From positions 168,501 to 232,500 of the forward strand of contig JAKOGI010000346.1 in the NCBI GenBank assembly GCA_029747015.1: DNA of 64,000 bases. The letters are read 5' to 3'. Shown here piece after piece: positions 10,495 to 20,872 of this stretch. Source of the DNA: Carnegiea gigantea. Taxonomy: Eukaryota > Streptophyta > Magnoliopsida > Caryophyllales > Cactaceae. Below the pieces are notes generated by a model, which worked only from the letters and a program-made list of their open reading frames with translations, was not told the origin of the DNA and made no database searches. Both the position numbers and the translations under genes were made by a program. Numbering within the stretch: the stretch's first letter is position 1; every line of letters begins with the position of its first letter.

Positions 10495-12474
10495 ATGGCG
10501 TCTCCCATTAGCTCCGAGAGCTCCTCGACCTCGACTCAGGGCAACCAGACACAGAGCACAGCCTTGCAAACAGCCACAGCCCTGTTTGCGCCTACACAAT
10601 TTCTGACGGCCCTCATGGAAGGTAAAATTACTGAACCTTCTCGACCCATTGTCTATAAACCTTTTGGGTTTTTGAAAAGCATCGACCTTAGAACAGTGAA
10701 TCTGAAATTGGAAGACATCCCTTACAAATTTGGGTGGGAATTGATTTTGTTTAGAGAAACGGGGGCATGTAAACCCCAAGAACCTGTTGGGGCATCTGAA
10801 AGAGAAATTGGGCCTTTAGATGAAATCTTTCTGTTCGATCATGGACTAGATGACATCAGTTCGCTTGGGCTGTTCCCAGAGCAGGAAACAGGGGCCGAAA
10901 CAAGGCCTGAAGTTTTTAGGGATGACCTAGGGCAGGATTTGTCAAAAGAAGAAGGGGGTAGTAGTGATCAAATGGAGGAGTCTCCTGTGAAGCCTGAATA
11001 AGCCACACCGGTACCACCAATCGGTGAGAAACGTAAACGATACAAAATTGTGGCTCGGTGTACTAGAATGCCAAGAACACGACCACCATCAAGGCCTAAA
11101 AGCGGCTAGACTGAAGAATCCTCAAAAAGTGAAACCCTTGTCAAACCAAAACCACAAATCTCATCTTCGGCCAAACCCACAACCAGGCCAACTCGAAAAT
11201 CAGCCCGAATTGCTTTCCACTCCACACTTCGTCCTGTCAAACAGTCATCCCCTGTTGTTGAGGAAATTGATTCCTCCTTTGAGCCTTCATCAGATAGCGA
11301 CCCTGAGAACACCACCTTCAAACAGGGCACTCCCGTGTTCTCAGAGTCCTCAGAGGATAAGCCTCTGCCTGCACCAAAATCGACCTCCACTTTACCCTCC
11401 AAACCATCACCCCTCAAAACTCCCAAGAGAAAAGCCTCTCTCAAACACGCCTCCACCCAAGACCCTCCTACTGAGCCTCAACCTAAAAGAGCCAAGAAGC
11501 CTACCCCATCCGCAATCTTAGCCAAACTGACCCAACTGCTTCAGAGACGTGTAGTCAGGGGCAAAATTATCAAGGTAAAATATTTTGAGGAACAGGGCCT
11601 GAGGGTGTTCCTGCACAAGCTGCGTGCACAGGGGTGGTATGAGCTGTTTACAAACACCCAGTTGGGGTGTTCTGTACATGAGTTAGCAGAGTTCTATGCC
11701 AACTGCACTGTCACCGATGGAGTGGTGACAAGTATTGTTAATGGGAAACAGCTTCGCTTTGATGCGAAGATATTAGGGGAAATTCTGGGGATTCCCTCCA
11801 CGGGCTTTGATATATATGTGTGAGAAGACAAGACTATTCTAGGGACAGCCAGGCTGCTGGAGCTCGCCCAAAAATTTAGCCAGCAATCAAGCCCCCAAAC
11901 ACCCAAGTCCGTGAAGAAATGGGACATGACATCGCTCCATCAATTGATATTTTGATTTATTATCAAGAATGTCATTCCTCGGGGCCAGGGTCATAATCTT
12001 GCCGATGCCATGGATCAGTGTCTTATGGACCTGATGGACAAGGAAGAGCAAATCAACCTTCCTGCCATCATGGTTTGACATATTGCAAGAATTGCAAACA
12101 CCTCCAGGGAACATGACCTGGGGTATGGTTTCTTCCTGACTAGTGTGTTTGAGCACTTTGGGGTGACTCTGCAGAAGAAGGTGGGTGCTCAGTTCATTGA
12201 TGAGATTGGGAGTAACACCCTTATGGGGTGTGGATAAACTTTGGTTGAGGGGTCTGCCTCAGAACAGGGGACTAAAACACCCCATCCTCCTGTTCCAGGC
12301 AGTTCCTCAGTCAAGCTTGAGGCTGCTTTGGAAGAAAACTCTCGACTCAGTGCTGAGCTTACTGCGGTAAAGGCTGCCCTAGACGAGGAAAAGGCTCTCA
12401 ATGCAAAACTCCATGACGATATCCTCGCCCTTCTCTCTTCCCTCTTAGCAAAATTTTCCCCTCCTGCTCTCTGA
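10495..12474 (+). pseudogene. Sirevirus third ORF (env-position protein) with plant-transposon-type domain and coiled coil
   Basis: One frame runs from ATG 10,495 to the stop before 12,475 (about 660 codons). It is broken by TAA 10,999, TAG 11,107, TGA 11,821, TGA 11,953, TGA 12,076 and TAA 12,235. The N-terminus is Ser/Thr-rich. The middle (about 11,020-11,520) is basic and Pro/Ser/Lys-rich with PKRAKK, a possible nuclear localisation signal. The next block (about 11,560-11,820) has KVKYFEEQGLRVFL, WYELF, ELAEFYANC and AKILGEILGIPSTG, resembling the 'putative plant transposon protein' domain. The C-terminus (about 12,300-12,450) is a coiled coil rich in EENSRLSAEL-type heptads. Sireviruses carry an ORF here sometimes called envelope-like; I see no clear signal peptide or membrane segment. 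Function unknown. Confidence 0.8.
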
Positions 12475-12937
12475 TCACCCCCATCTGTTGTTTTCATAGA
12501 CTGTTCTCACTTCTCTTGGTTATCCTCTCTTACTAGTTTGTACTTTTGCACTCGTTTGATGAATGACAGGTTATCTTATTTTTTATTGGCTTTTCCTTGC
12601 TTGCTTTTTGTTGTGAATTGCTTGTGTGTGTCTAAGATGGCCAATCTCATTACTGTACCAACACACTTGAGTGTATCGCCTGTTGACTTTCCTCCATTAC
12701 CCAAGTGGTGGTGATAGCAAACACCCTATGTTTGACGGTTCGCCACTACTTTTTAATGATGCCAAAAGGGGGAAGATAGGATGACCAATATTGTTTTAGT
12801 TTTGCCATGGACGAGTTAAATTTCTTACAATTTCTCGATACTGACTGCTTCATGTGAATTGTCGGTCTTATAAATAATTGACACTAATCACTTCAATTGT
12901 CCTTGAAAGTCAATATGGTCACTTGGTTTGTCATCAT
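12475..12937 (+). other. 3' untranslated region of the Sirevirus-like element
   Basis: No ORF. It holds an upstream purine tract, CAAAAGGGGGAAG, at 12,763-12,775. It otherwise links ORF3 to the 3' LTR. Repeated purine tracts before the 3' LTR are a known Sirevirus feature. Confidence 0.7.
12763..12775 (+). other. Upstream duplicate polypurine tract
   Basis: CAAAAGGGGGAAG nearly repeats the main tract and lies 190 bp before the 3' LTR. It could act as a second primer for plus-strand synthesis. Confidence 0.6.
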
Positions 12938-12952
12938 CAAAAAGGGGGAATT
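12938..12952 (+). other. Polypurine tract of the Sirevirus-like element
   Basis: CAAAAAGGGGGAATT directly abuts the 3' LTR start at 12,953. This is the expected primer site for plus-strand DNA synthesis. Confidence 0.9.
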
Positions 12953-14369
12953 TGTTAAAATGTATCAGGTTTTGATGATAACAAATCCAAGTGTTGTAGT
13001 TGTTGTTGTTGTTCCAAACAGGCTTTACCAACAGGGCCTTACTGCTGTTTTTCAATATATTAAAACTGCTTGACTAATGGTTTATCAAGAACAGGTACTC
13101 AAGTCAGCAATGTCAGAACAACCATGAGGAACAGGCTCTGTAAGGTGTTTGAAACATGTCCTGTGAAGTGTTTGAGGCATAGAATATAAGTGCAGTCGTG
13201 AGGAACAGGTTCAGTGAAGTGTTTGCAGCAGATTCGTCTCTCTACAAGATGACTCGTGGTTACAATAAGATGTCTTGATTTAATTTGGTTTTATATTTTT
13301 AGACTCTTGTTAATATGCCAATCAAAACTCTTAACTTACCACTTACTTGAAACGGTTTTGTTTTCTTTTGGTAAATATTTCGGATCACCCTTCAGAACAA
13401 TCCTGGAAACAGGGTGATCAGGGTGTTTCCAGAATAAGCTGCGAAAAACTGTTTTGCACGATTTTTATCTTTTGGATTTTGAGCAGCTTCTTCAAAGATT
13501 TGCAAGAAAGATTTTTTACGGAGTATCTTACCCCTTATCCTAAAAACGATTATTAAAATCAAAGGGGATTTGCAAAATCTTTTTAAATAAAAAGAATATC
13601 CAATTTTTGGCAAGTGGATAAGGTTGTTGAGAAAAACATGGGCTAGTTGATGAGAATCACCGCCTTATGCACACGGCTTAGGAAGTATTTCCAGCTCATG
13701 TTTCCTCATCCCTTGTGGCTAAAGAATTCTATATTCTTTAGGGATTTAGTTTCCAAAAATTTGAGGAATTGTTTTTCCAAGCACTATATAAAGTCGCTTC
13801 TTAGAACGATAGAAGCATCGGTTTTCAAAAAGAAAAATTCAGTGTTTATGAGCTTAAAAGTTTGAAAAGAAAACCATGTCTAGTGAGTGAGTTATTTGAG
13901 CTTTCAAAGTTGGCATACTAGGACTTCATTGTACCCTATATTAGCTTAGTTGAGAAGCATTGTAATAAGGTGTTTTTCTTTATACTCTTCTTTCACAAAA
14001 GTGAGTAGAGTGTGTGTCCAAATCAAGGGGATTTTGGACGTGGGGTAACCTGTCTTAGGGAAGACGGTTACGTGTGTTACAAGTTGTAACAAGGTGTGTT
14101 ACTATTGTAACGTGTTTAGCCCGTTTAGTGAAGTGTTTAAATCCTGCACGAGGTAGGTCGTGGTTTTTCACCTCAGTTGGGCTAGAGGTGTTTTCCACGT
14201 AAAAATCCTGTGTCCATTATTTCCGCATTCAATTTTGCTGGATTTTCGCTTTTGCTTATCTCAGGAGCAACCTGTGCGAACAGGGTCACAGACTGTTTGC
14301 CAGCAACTTGCGAAAATCGGACACCACAATTCACCCCTCTCTTGTGGTTGCGTACTCTCTAAATCAACA
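12953..14369 (+). repeat. 3' LTR of the Sirevirus-like element
   Basis: 1,417 bp, beginning TGTTAAAATG immediately after a polypurine tract and ending ATCAACA. It is the partner of 3,505-4,926. It keeps the TATA box at 13,785-13,792 and the inverted repeats at 13,383-13,432. AAAGG follows at 14,370-14,374. Confidence 0.95.
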
Positions 14370-14730
14370 AAAGGAAATAAGCATTACTGGAGACTCTAAT
14401 AAGTTTTAACGTATCACATACCTTTAAGAAGACCAAGAGGTGCAGATTTGGGTCTTCCAAAGGTGTTCCTCTAAACTAGGATTGTTCCACCATCGAAATG
14501 AGTGTCGGTTTGAGCTGGAAATTGTTGGCCTCAATAATAGGGTGAGTGATGCTTGTGGCGATCCCTTGGACTCCAGGAGTAACAAAATCTCGAAGTGTCC
14601 TTCTTTGGTCACCTCCTTCTCCCGCCATGTTTGTTAGATTCCTTCTTATCTCACGTCTTTGTTCTTCAATCCTTTGCTTCTTCCTCTTTAAGCTAAAAGT
14701 TCTTTCAATCTCAGGATTGGGTTCGTACAA
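14370..14730 (-). pseudogene. Athila gag, N-terminal portion
   Basis: Starting at ATG 14,730 on the minus strand, the reading shows a basic region (SLKRKKQRIEEQRREIRR), then MAGEGGDQRRTLRDFVTP and NNFQLKPTLISMVEQS. The family match continues past a stop at about 14,474 (GTPLEDPNLHLLVFL) to the insertion point. The capsid match then resumes across the copia element at 3,504 with SLRDKARAW. The possible in-family start is either the first Met or the internal MAGEGG. It is part of the element's capsid precursor. Confidence 0.85.
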
Positions 14731-14877
14731 GATTGGACTTTGTATGAACAGGAAAAGTTCCTGTAAGTACTATCACCAGCGCTACCAATGCAATCAGATA
14801 AGAAAATAAAAAAAAAGTAAAAGACAATAAAATACTTAGTTACTTTCATAAGACTAACTCAATAGTTAACAGATTAA
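14731..14877 (-). other. Athila 5' leader between primer site and gag
   Basis: Short AT-rich leader with an A-rich run near 14,805-14,816. No separate gene. Confidence 0.6.
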
Positions 14878-14895
14878 TTCCCGGTAATGGCACCA
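14878..14895 (-). other. Degenerate Athila primer binding site (tRNA-Asp type)
   Basis: The minus strand reads TGGTGCCATTACCGGGAA. Athila elements use an Asp-tRNA site of TGGCGCC form. The differences here are the C-to-T and G-to-A changes expected from loss of methylated CpG. Confidence 0.75.
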
Positions 14896-14897
14896 AA

Positions 14898-16167
14898 AAC
14901 ATAACCACTGCCGTAAGCGAGTAGTCGTAGTATAGATAAAAAGATTGCTCCTTGGGGACCAATATAGTCTATCGAGTTTTGTCTACCAAAATATGCTAAG
15001 TAAAATTCTAATTCAAGAGGGTTAGATTCAACATCTTCTAATTCACTAATTTTTTAATCAATTAAGGAAACATACCTAAGAATTCAAGTAGTTATGAAAG
15101 TTAATTGGATCTAAAATGACATGTGCTTTTCTCTAATCGGTTAATTTCAAGATCCAAAGACTTAGTCTATTCTTTTGAGCCCAACAAGATTTGCCTAAAC
15201 TAAGCAAAAGTCATTCTTTCAAACTAATTTGTCTTAATCTAAGTCAAACATCTTTGATTACACTCTATATCCTCCTAACATATGAATCTCTCTTTCGAGA
15301 CGACGTTATATCAAGTTTTATCAAGCATTTAACAATCAAATGTCACCTTTCAGTTTTTTACTCAATTATTTCAAGTGTGCAAGCAAATTTTGGTCAAAAA
15401 TCTACTCACAATATGATAATTACTTGATAGAATGAAATCAAACCAATTATGAAAATAAGTACAATTCTTTAGATTAAAACATGATCCAACTATACTTTCT
15501 TTAACAACTAAATCCCTAGACAAAATAAAAACTACTCGCTCATAATTAAGGATTAAACAACTAGCCAACGTTTTGCAAAATCTGAGTGGAAGGGCTTGAC
15601 TAAGAATGGCCTTCAACTAAGGGCTTCAAACCACCTCAAGATCAGACACTCACGCTCAAGATTTCTCACCAATACAAATACCTAAATAAAAATCCAAACT
15701 AAAGAGAGCAAAAATTTGTGAAAAAGATAAACTATGCTACTCTTGCTTGCTTTCTATCTATATCCCTATGCATATACCCTTCTATTCCGCTTCTGAACGA
15801 AACCCTTTTACAGGAGAGCTTGAACGTTTTCAACCATGCAGTCGAAGGAAGATGAAGAGGTAGCAGTTTCTCAACTCACCACGGGTCATGGCAGACACCA
15901 TGGTCCCACCATGGTATAGGCTGGAACCATTTTTCTGCTCTTTTCTTACTCCACAGGTGTGGCATCAAAACCATGGGGGAGGTGAAAATACATCCATTAA
16001 GGGTTAAATGCTAGGTAAAAAGGCCTAAAATCCTACAAAACATATCAAACAACCAAACCTAAGCACAAAATCGAGAATAGGAGTATAAATAATAATATTA
16101 AGCACATAATTCTCCTAAAAATGAAGCAAAATAGCTTTAAACTGATGTATACATTAAGCACTTATCA
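14898..16167 (-). repeat. Athila 5' LTR
   Basis: About 1.27 kb. On the minus strand it begins TGATAAGTGCTTAATG at 16,167 (possibly 16,169), as Athila LTRs do. It ends within a few bases of the primer site near 14,898. No ORF is credible inside it. No partner LTR lies in the window because the element is truncated. Confidence 0.75.
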
Positions 16168-16189
16168 CAGATCTCCTTTTCTAAAAGAT

Positions 16190-17000
16190 TATTAGGCTTT
16201 AAGTATCCCAAGGACCATTGTTTTGGATAGGGACCCCAAGTTTGTATCACATTAATAAAGATGCATGTGGAGATTAATGGGGACTAAGTTGCTTTTTACA
16301 CTAACTACTACCCTTAAGCTGATGCACAAACAGATGTGACAAATCTCACTACCTTAGCAAGGGTATGATGAGTCAGATATTGAGGAGTTGGGATGCCAAG
16401 CTCTCTCATGCTGAGTTTGCCTACAATCGAGCTCATTTTTCTGCTACCTCTTATTCTCCCTTTAAATTGTGCTATACCCTTAATCTTCTTACTCCCATCA
16501 ATCTTATTCCCATTACTTAAGAATCTAAGGTGAGCTTTGACGCTGAAGTAATAGCTAAGGGGATGAAAAAGCTACATGAACAAGTAAGGGGAGAAATTGA
16601 GAAAATGAATGAGCAATAGAAGTCTAAGGCTAACAAGAACTGCACTTATCTTGAGTTCAAACCGGGAGATCTTACATGACTACACTTGAGGAAAGAGAAG
16701 TTCCCTTCAAGGAGATAGAATAAGCTTATCGCTAGGGGGGAGGTCCCTTATCGAGTTATATAAAAGGTGGGTGAGAATGCCTATAGGATAGAGCTCTCAA
16801 GAGACATGATTATATCTGCCACCTTTAGTGTTGGGGATCTTACTTCTTATGTTAGGGATGACATTGACTACAATGAAGATTTAAGGCAAATTCTCCTCAA
16901 GGTGGGTGGTTGATGCAGAGCAGAGTATGAGGTTCAACCTACTCCTCCAAACCAAGATCATGATTCAAGTAGGGGCAATGATGACTCTTGGATATAGGGC
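16190..17000 (+). pseudogene. Ty3/gypsy integrase remnant, plus strand
   Basis: The opening near 16,205-16,235 reads like the integrase phrase for 'DRDPKF'. A broken core follows, then the C-terminal block near 16,560-16,870: VRGEIEKMNEQ, FKPGDL, LHLRKEKFPS, NAYRIELSRD and ATFSVGDLTSYV. This FEPGD/LRKERFP/ATFNVSDL pattern is the integrase tail of a common plant gypsy family. Many stops and frameshifts are present. It sits directly beside the Athila LTR in the opposite orientation and probably belonged to the host sequence that Athila entered. Confidence 0.75.
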
Positions 17001-17480
17001 TCAAGGATTTGGTTCTCTAAGTTCATTGTTGCCTTGGTGCCTTCAAAGAGTATGTGGGCCTAAGAAGGTACCAAGGCAATTAGTAGCCTTGAAGTTTAGC
17101 CAATTTTCCCTCCATGGCCACTTATTTTTATTTTCCAGATTCTTTGTTAAATATTTTCCCAAATTCTATTTATGTTTTGAAAGGGAAAACCAGCTCTAAT
17201 TTCGACAACTACAAAGAAGCACATAATATCAAATGTTTATTTTCCAACGAACTATAGATCATCTTCAAATTCTAAGTATTGAGTGAGTTATGAAACTTAA
17301 ATCGAGCAGGGGTCATTGCACATCTGAATGTGCATGATTTTAATCATGAGACTAATGACGCAATCAAATGGATGACTAGGGGTTAAGCTTTTATGGTTAG
17401 TTAGTGGATACCTCTAACAAATTCTACTTTGAATATCTCCCCTAAATTTCTCCATTTGGGATAATACAAGATGCTACCAA
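17001..17480 (+). repeat. Probable 3' end or LTR remnant of the gypsy element above
   Basis: No gene. The stretch around 17,240-17,340 has the style of gypsy LTRs (cell-wall-like phrases absent, but a TTTTCCAACGAACTATAGATC segment and a GATCATG-rich stretch). The assignment rests on position after the integrase tail and is weak. Confidence 0.3.
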
Positions 17481-18145
17481 TAATGTTCAAGTGCAGCAAA
17501 TTGCATCCATGAATTTTTATCTAGTGCTTCCTTTTTTCTTGATTTAATTGTGTAACTAGCTAGAATTTCATTTGTTGTTTTCCTTGCAATTGTATTAGTT
17601 GATACAAAGCTTAGATATGATGGCACCTCACTACATAATTGCTCAATACCATGTATTATTTTCAACTTTGGAATATGGAATGAAAAACTTATTCCTTATT
17701 ATCTCTTTACAGAAATCTCATTTTTCTTCACCTCTCTTAGAGATTGGTGATTGTGAGTCTTCTCTTTATTTGAATCTCTTGTGGTTGGGCTTTATGGAAG
17801 GCGGGTTGATCTTAAATTAGTTGCAATTTTTTTTATAAGTTTTGACCATTCAAGTGCTAGTCTTATGGGTTTCTTCATTATTTCTTCTTATATGTTTTTA
17901 AATCATCTCAAACCTCTTGAATTTCTTCTACAAGTTTATCCCATTATATAGCCAACCGTTTTCTCTTATGCATGCCTTAAGAAAGGCAAATAGATATTCA
18001 TAGAGAAGTGATACAAGCACCAAGTCATTAACATATAGTAATATACATTCTGACCTCCAATTAGAGGTATTTTATGCATTGAATACCCTACAAGCCAAGG
18101 GATACACCTTTGCCCAATTAAAAAAAAAAAAAAAACATTAGCAAC
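17481..18145. other. No clear feature; AT-rich with a poly-A run
   Basis: Several short open stretches exist on both strands, none recognised. An A run lies at about 18,120-18,135 just left of the LTR array. A possible RT-like phrase on the minus strand near 18,030 is too weak to call. Confidence 0.4.
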
Positions 18146-18889
18146 TATAGGATTTTTATCCAACCCAAAATTATGTTAATTACTTTTTTGACAATTTTTT
18201 GAGAAAAAGAAAAGGAGAGGGAAAAATGACAGCTATGAAGTTTCTAATTGTTGATTGATCAAGTTCACGGTGGCGCAGAAAGATTTGGTGATAACTAGTA
18301 ATTAGAGTTTAGGAAGGAGATCAGCTACCAATAGCTTGATAAACAAGATAATGTATTTAACTTGTGTGGCAAGCAGTGAAGTTTTACAAATAGTGGAAAA
18401 TCTTTGCGATTAAGGTGTGTCCAAGATTTGGAAAGTTTTAGCACTATAACAAAGACTTTAGGTCTTCATTATTGATTATCTTAAAAAGTGAGCGAGGAAT
18501 CCTCTGACCCAATGTGGGTTCTTAAATATGGGTTGAATCCTCTTTAACTCAATGTGAGGTCTTGAGTGATTATGCAAGGCTTGGTATTTGTGGGATGTAT
18601 CCTAGTTAACCGTTGCCTAAGTAAGAAGAGAGCATGTTATGAGGGAAGATAGATTTGTGAATATGTGGAATGAATCAAACACTTGATGGAGGAAACTGAG
18701 AGTACGTTGTTGTGAATGTACCTGATTATATCTATAGTGTTTTATTATAGTAGATGATACATCAGTTGTTGCTAGACCGATTTTTCCCCTCAATGTAAAG
18801 GCGTTTTCAATGTACAGTTTATATTTTTCCTTCTCTTAATATGTGTATGCGTACGGCCATCGTTTTTTAATGGGTTCCCATTCTTGACA
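18146..18889 (+). repeat. LTR copy A of the tandem array
   Basis: Shares with copies B and C the phrases AGTTTCTAATTGTTGATTGA, TAGCTTGATAAA, TTTAGGTCTT, GGTATTTGTGGGATGTATCC and CTCAATGTAAAG. It ends TTCTTGACA and is followed by primer-site-like TGGAATTAGAGT (18,892-18,903). Confidence 0.75.
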
Positions 18890-19051
18890 AGTGGAATTAG
18901 AGTGGGTTTAATCCCAACAAGTGGGATTAAAGATTGGTTGCAATCAGCTGGAGGAGGCAGAGATCTATAGAAGGCACACACGACAGAAGATAAGAGGTTT
19001 GTGATTCGTTGATCATTGATGGAACATGAAAGTTATGTTTGTTGATCATGT

Positions 19052-19239
19052 GAATGGAGAAGATAAGAGGTTGGCTCAAGTGGTTTGGCACTTGTTCCTC
19101 TTAAGCAAGGTTTTGAGTTCGAGTCTTATGAATGAAAAAAAATCTATGATGGGAGAGCTCTACCCCTTCTTAAGCCAACAGTTGCTTGCCTCTAGTGAAA
19201 TGAAGGATCCAAGACCCAAAAAAAAAAAAAAAAAAACTA
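19052..19239 (+). mobile_element. tRNA-derived SINE with A and B boxes, poly-A tail and 22-bp target duplication
   Basis: An RNA polymerase III A box, TTGGCTCAAGTGG (19,071-19,083), and a B box, GAGTTCGAGTC (19,115-19,125), lie about 35 bp apart, as in tRNA-derived SINEs. An A run ends the element at about 19,218-19,236. The flanks 19,030-19,051 and 19,240-19,261 match at 20 of 22 bases, which is a target site duplication made by LINE machinery. The body is about 190 bp and non-coding. It sits in the first internal region of the LTR array. Confidence 0.85.
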
Positions 19240-19482
19240 AAGTTATGTTAGCTGATCATGTATGGTTGTTGGTGGATTCTTAAGAGTTGAAGTTGTGGGC
19301 ACAGATGGTAAATATTTAGTTCATTGATGGATTTTAATGGAAGATTATAGAGTGGTATTGGACATCTTGCTTTGTTAGTTGATGGATCGATTTGAACCTA
19401 CTCGGAAGAGTTTTTCATAAAGAAGAAGTAGTTGTAGTTGTAATTATGCGGTTAACATAATTTTAGGCTGGAGAAGGAGATA

Positions 19483-20222
19483 TATAATATTTTGATCGAA
19501 TCCAAAATCATGTTAGTTATTGTTTTGCTGTATTTTGTTCGAAAAAGAAAAATGGAGAGAAAGCAAAAGATAGCCTAGAAGTTTCCAATTATTGGCTGAT
19601 GAAGTCCACAATGGTGTAGCAAGATTGGTAATAACTACAAATCAACGTTTAGGAAGGAGATGGCTACCCATAGCTTGATAAAGATGAAGGTGCATTCGAT
19701 TACTGTGATAAGCTGTGAGCTTTTAGGGATAGGCGAAAATGTTAGAGGTTAAGGTATGTGAAAAAGTTGGAAAGTCTTAACACTATAAAGGGGCATTTAG
19801 GTCTTGATTGTTGATTATCCCAGAAAGTGAGCAAGGGATCCTCTTGACTAAGGTGGAATCGTAAATATGGGTGATATTCTTTCGACCTAATATAGGGGCC
19901 TTGAGTGATTATGTAAGGCCAAGTATTTGTAGGGTGTGTCCTGGACATCATAAACCCTGAGTAGAAGGAGAGCACGTTGTGAAGGATCGACTTCTAAGTG
20001 TGATGGGTGACCCAAGCACTGGTTAGAAGAGATTAAGAATGCGAAGTGTTATAAGTGTATCCAATTGTAATGTATTTTTTTAGAATAGTAGATGATGGAC
20101 CAGTTATTACCGGACTATGGCTTTTCCCCCGATGCTGGAGGGGGGTTTCCACGTAAAATTTGTGTTGTTCTGTCTCTTGATACGTATGATCCAATTTGTC
20201 CATTACGTTTTCATTCTCAACA
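19483..20222 (+). repeat. LTR copy B of the tandem array
   Basis: Second LTR, preceded by a purine-rich tract (about 19,467-19,480). It shares the same series of phrases with A and C and ends near 20,222, where the primer-site copy is badly decayed. Confidence 0.7.
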
Positions 20223-20266
20223 AGCAAAGTTATATTGGGTTTAACACCAATAAGTGGCATTAGACG

Positions 20267-20510
20267 TAGAGTTGAGAAAGTCTGACCCGACATGATAACC
20301 CGACCCGAACTCGACCTAAAGTTATTGAGAGAAACCGAAACCGCACACGATTGAAACCGATTTCAATCCAAAGTGAACACAATTTAATAGTTTAATTTGA
20401 AAACATGTTATTTTTCAATTTTGAGTAGGTCTAAACTATTCGCAAGGCTGACACAAAATTTACCCATTTATTAAATGGGTCAACCCAAACCGACCCACTA
20501 CCCAGCTCTA
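20267..20510. mobile_element. Short inverted-repeat element, copy 1 of a three-copy family
   Basis: 244 bp, starting TAGAGTTG and ending CAGCTCTA, so the ends are inverted repeats with one mismatch. The interior carries ACCCGACCCGAACTCGACC, TTATTGAGAGAAACCGAAAC and TTATTAAATGGGTC. The same order of motifs recurs at 23,175-23,402 and 26,085-26,300. Flanking ATTAGAC (left) and ATTAAGAC (right) may be a decayed 7-8-bp duplication. It interrupts the second internal region of the LTR array. It is non-coding, MITE-like, superfamily unknown. Confidence 0.7.
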
Positions 20511-20872
20511 AATTAAGACCTTTATTTTGGTCGACTAGGGCAGGAAGAGATCTTTCAAAGGCACACTTAAAGGATGATAAGAGATTGGCAATTCCTTAAT
20601 CATTGTTTGCTTAAGATGGTTATTTTTGTTGGCTATTAATGGATTAGGTATGCTAATTGATGCATTCTAAAGAGTTGAAGTTGCATGCATAGATAGTGGC
20701 ATTTTTTTGTTCATTCATGGATTTTGATGGAAGATTGAAAAGTGATATTGGACATCGTGCTTTGCTAGTTGATAGACTGAGTTGAACCTAATTAGAATAG
20801 CAGTTCCTAAAGAAGATGCAGTTTCAATTGTGAGTAAGGGTTTGACATGATTTTAGGCTGGTGGGGGGAATT

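Larger units (their letters stand above)
3505..14369 (+). mobile_element. Complete Sirevirus-like Ty1/copia retrotransposon with 5-bp target duplication
   Basis: This 10,865-bp element runs from TGTTAG at 3,505 to CAACA at 14,369. AAAGG precedes it (3,500-3,504) and AAAGG follows it (14,370-14,374), a perfect target site duplication. The order is 5' LTR, tRNA-iMet-type primer site, gag, protease, integrase, RT, RNase H, a third ORF, two polypurine tracts and 3' LTR. The copia domain order (integrase before RT), the LTRs longer than 1.4 kb, the coiled-coil gag extension with a second zinc knuckle and the ORF after pol point to the Sirevirus (SIRE1/Maximus) lineage. It sits inside Athila gag in the opposite orientation. 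Nonsense codons and two catalytic substitutions suggest it is dead. Confidence 0.95.
806..16167 (-). mobile_element. Athila-type Ty3/gypsy retrotransposon, 3'-truncated, split by a copia insertion
   Basis: Reading on the minus strand, the order is 5' LTR (about 14,898-16,167), primer site (14,878-14,895), gag start (14,730), gag interrupted at 14,370, gag resumed at 3,504, retropepsin (2,144-1,638), and the first part of reverse transcriptase (1,232 to about 806). The element then stops, so the rest of RT, RNase H, integrase and the 3' LTR are missing. The Athila assignment rests on the gag N-terminus (GDQRRTLRDF), the later gag motif FKDLLRLC, the primer site and an LTR that begins TGATAAGTGCTTAAT. 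Coding parts carry stops and frameshifts. The interruption is exactly the copia element at 3,505-14,369. Confidence 0.85.

Noticed and set aside
10340..10606. 88-codon open frame overlapping the start of ORF3, and minus-strand frame 10,423-10,779
   Set aside because: Compositional shadows of ORF3; no independent similarity.
17966..18163. Possible copia RT catalytic phrase (YVNDLVL-like) on the minus strand
   Set aside because: The surrounding residues do not follow the copia RT pattern and there are stops nearby; too weak to call.
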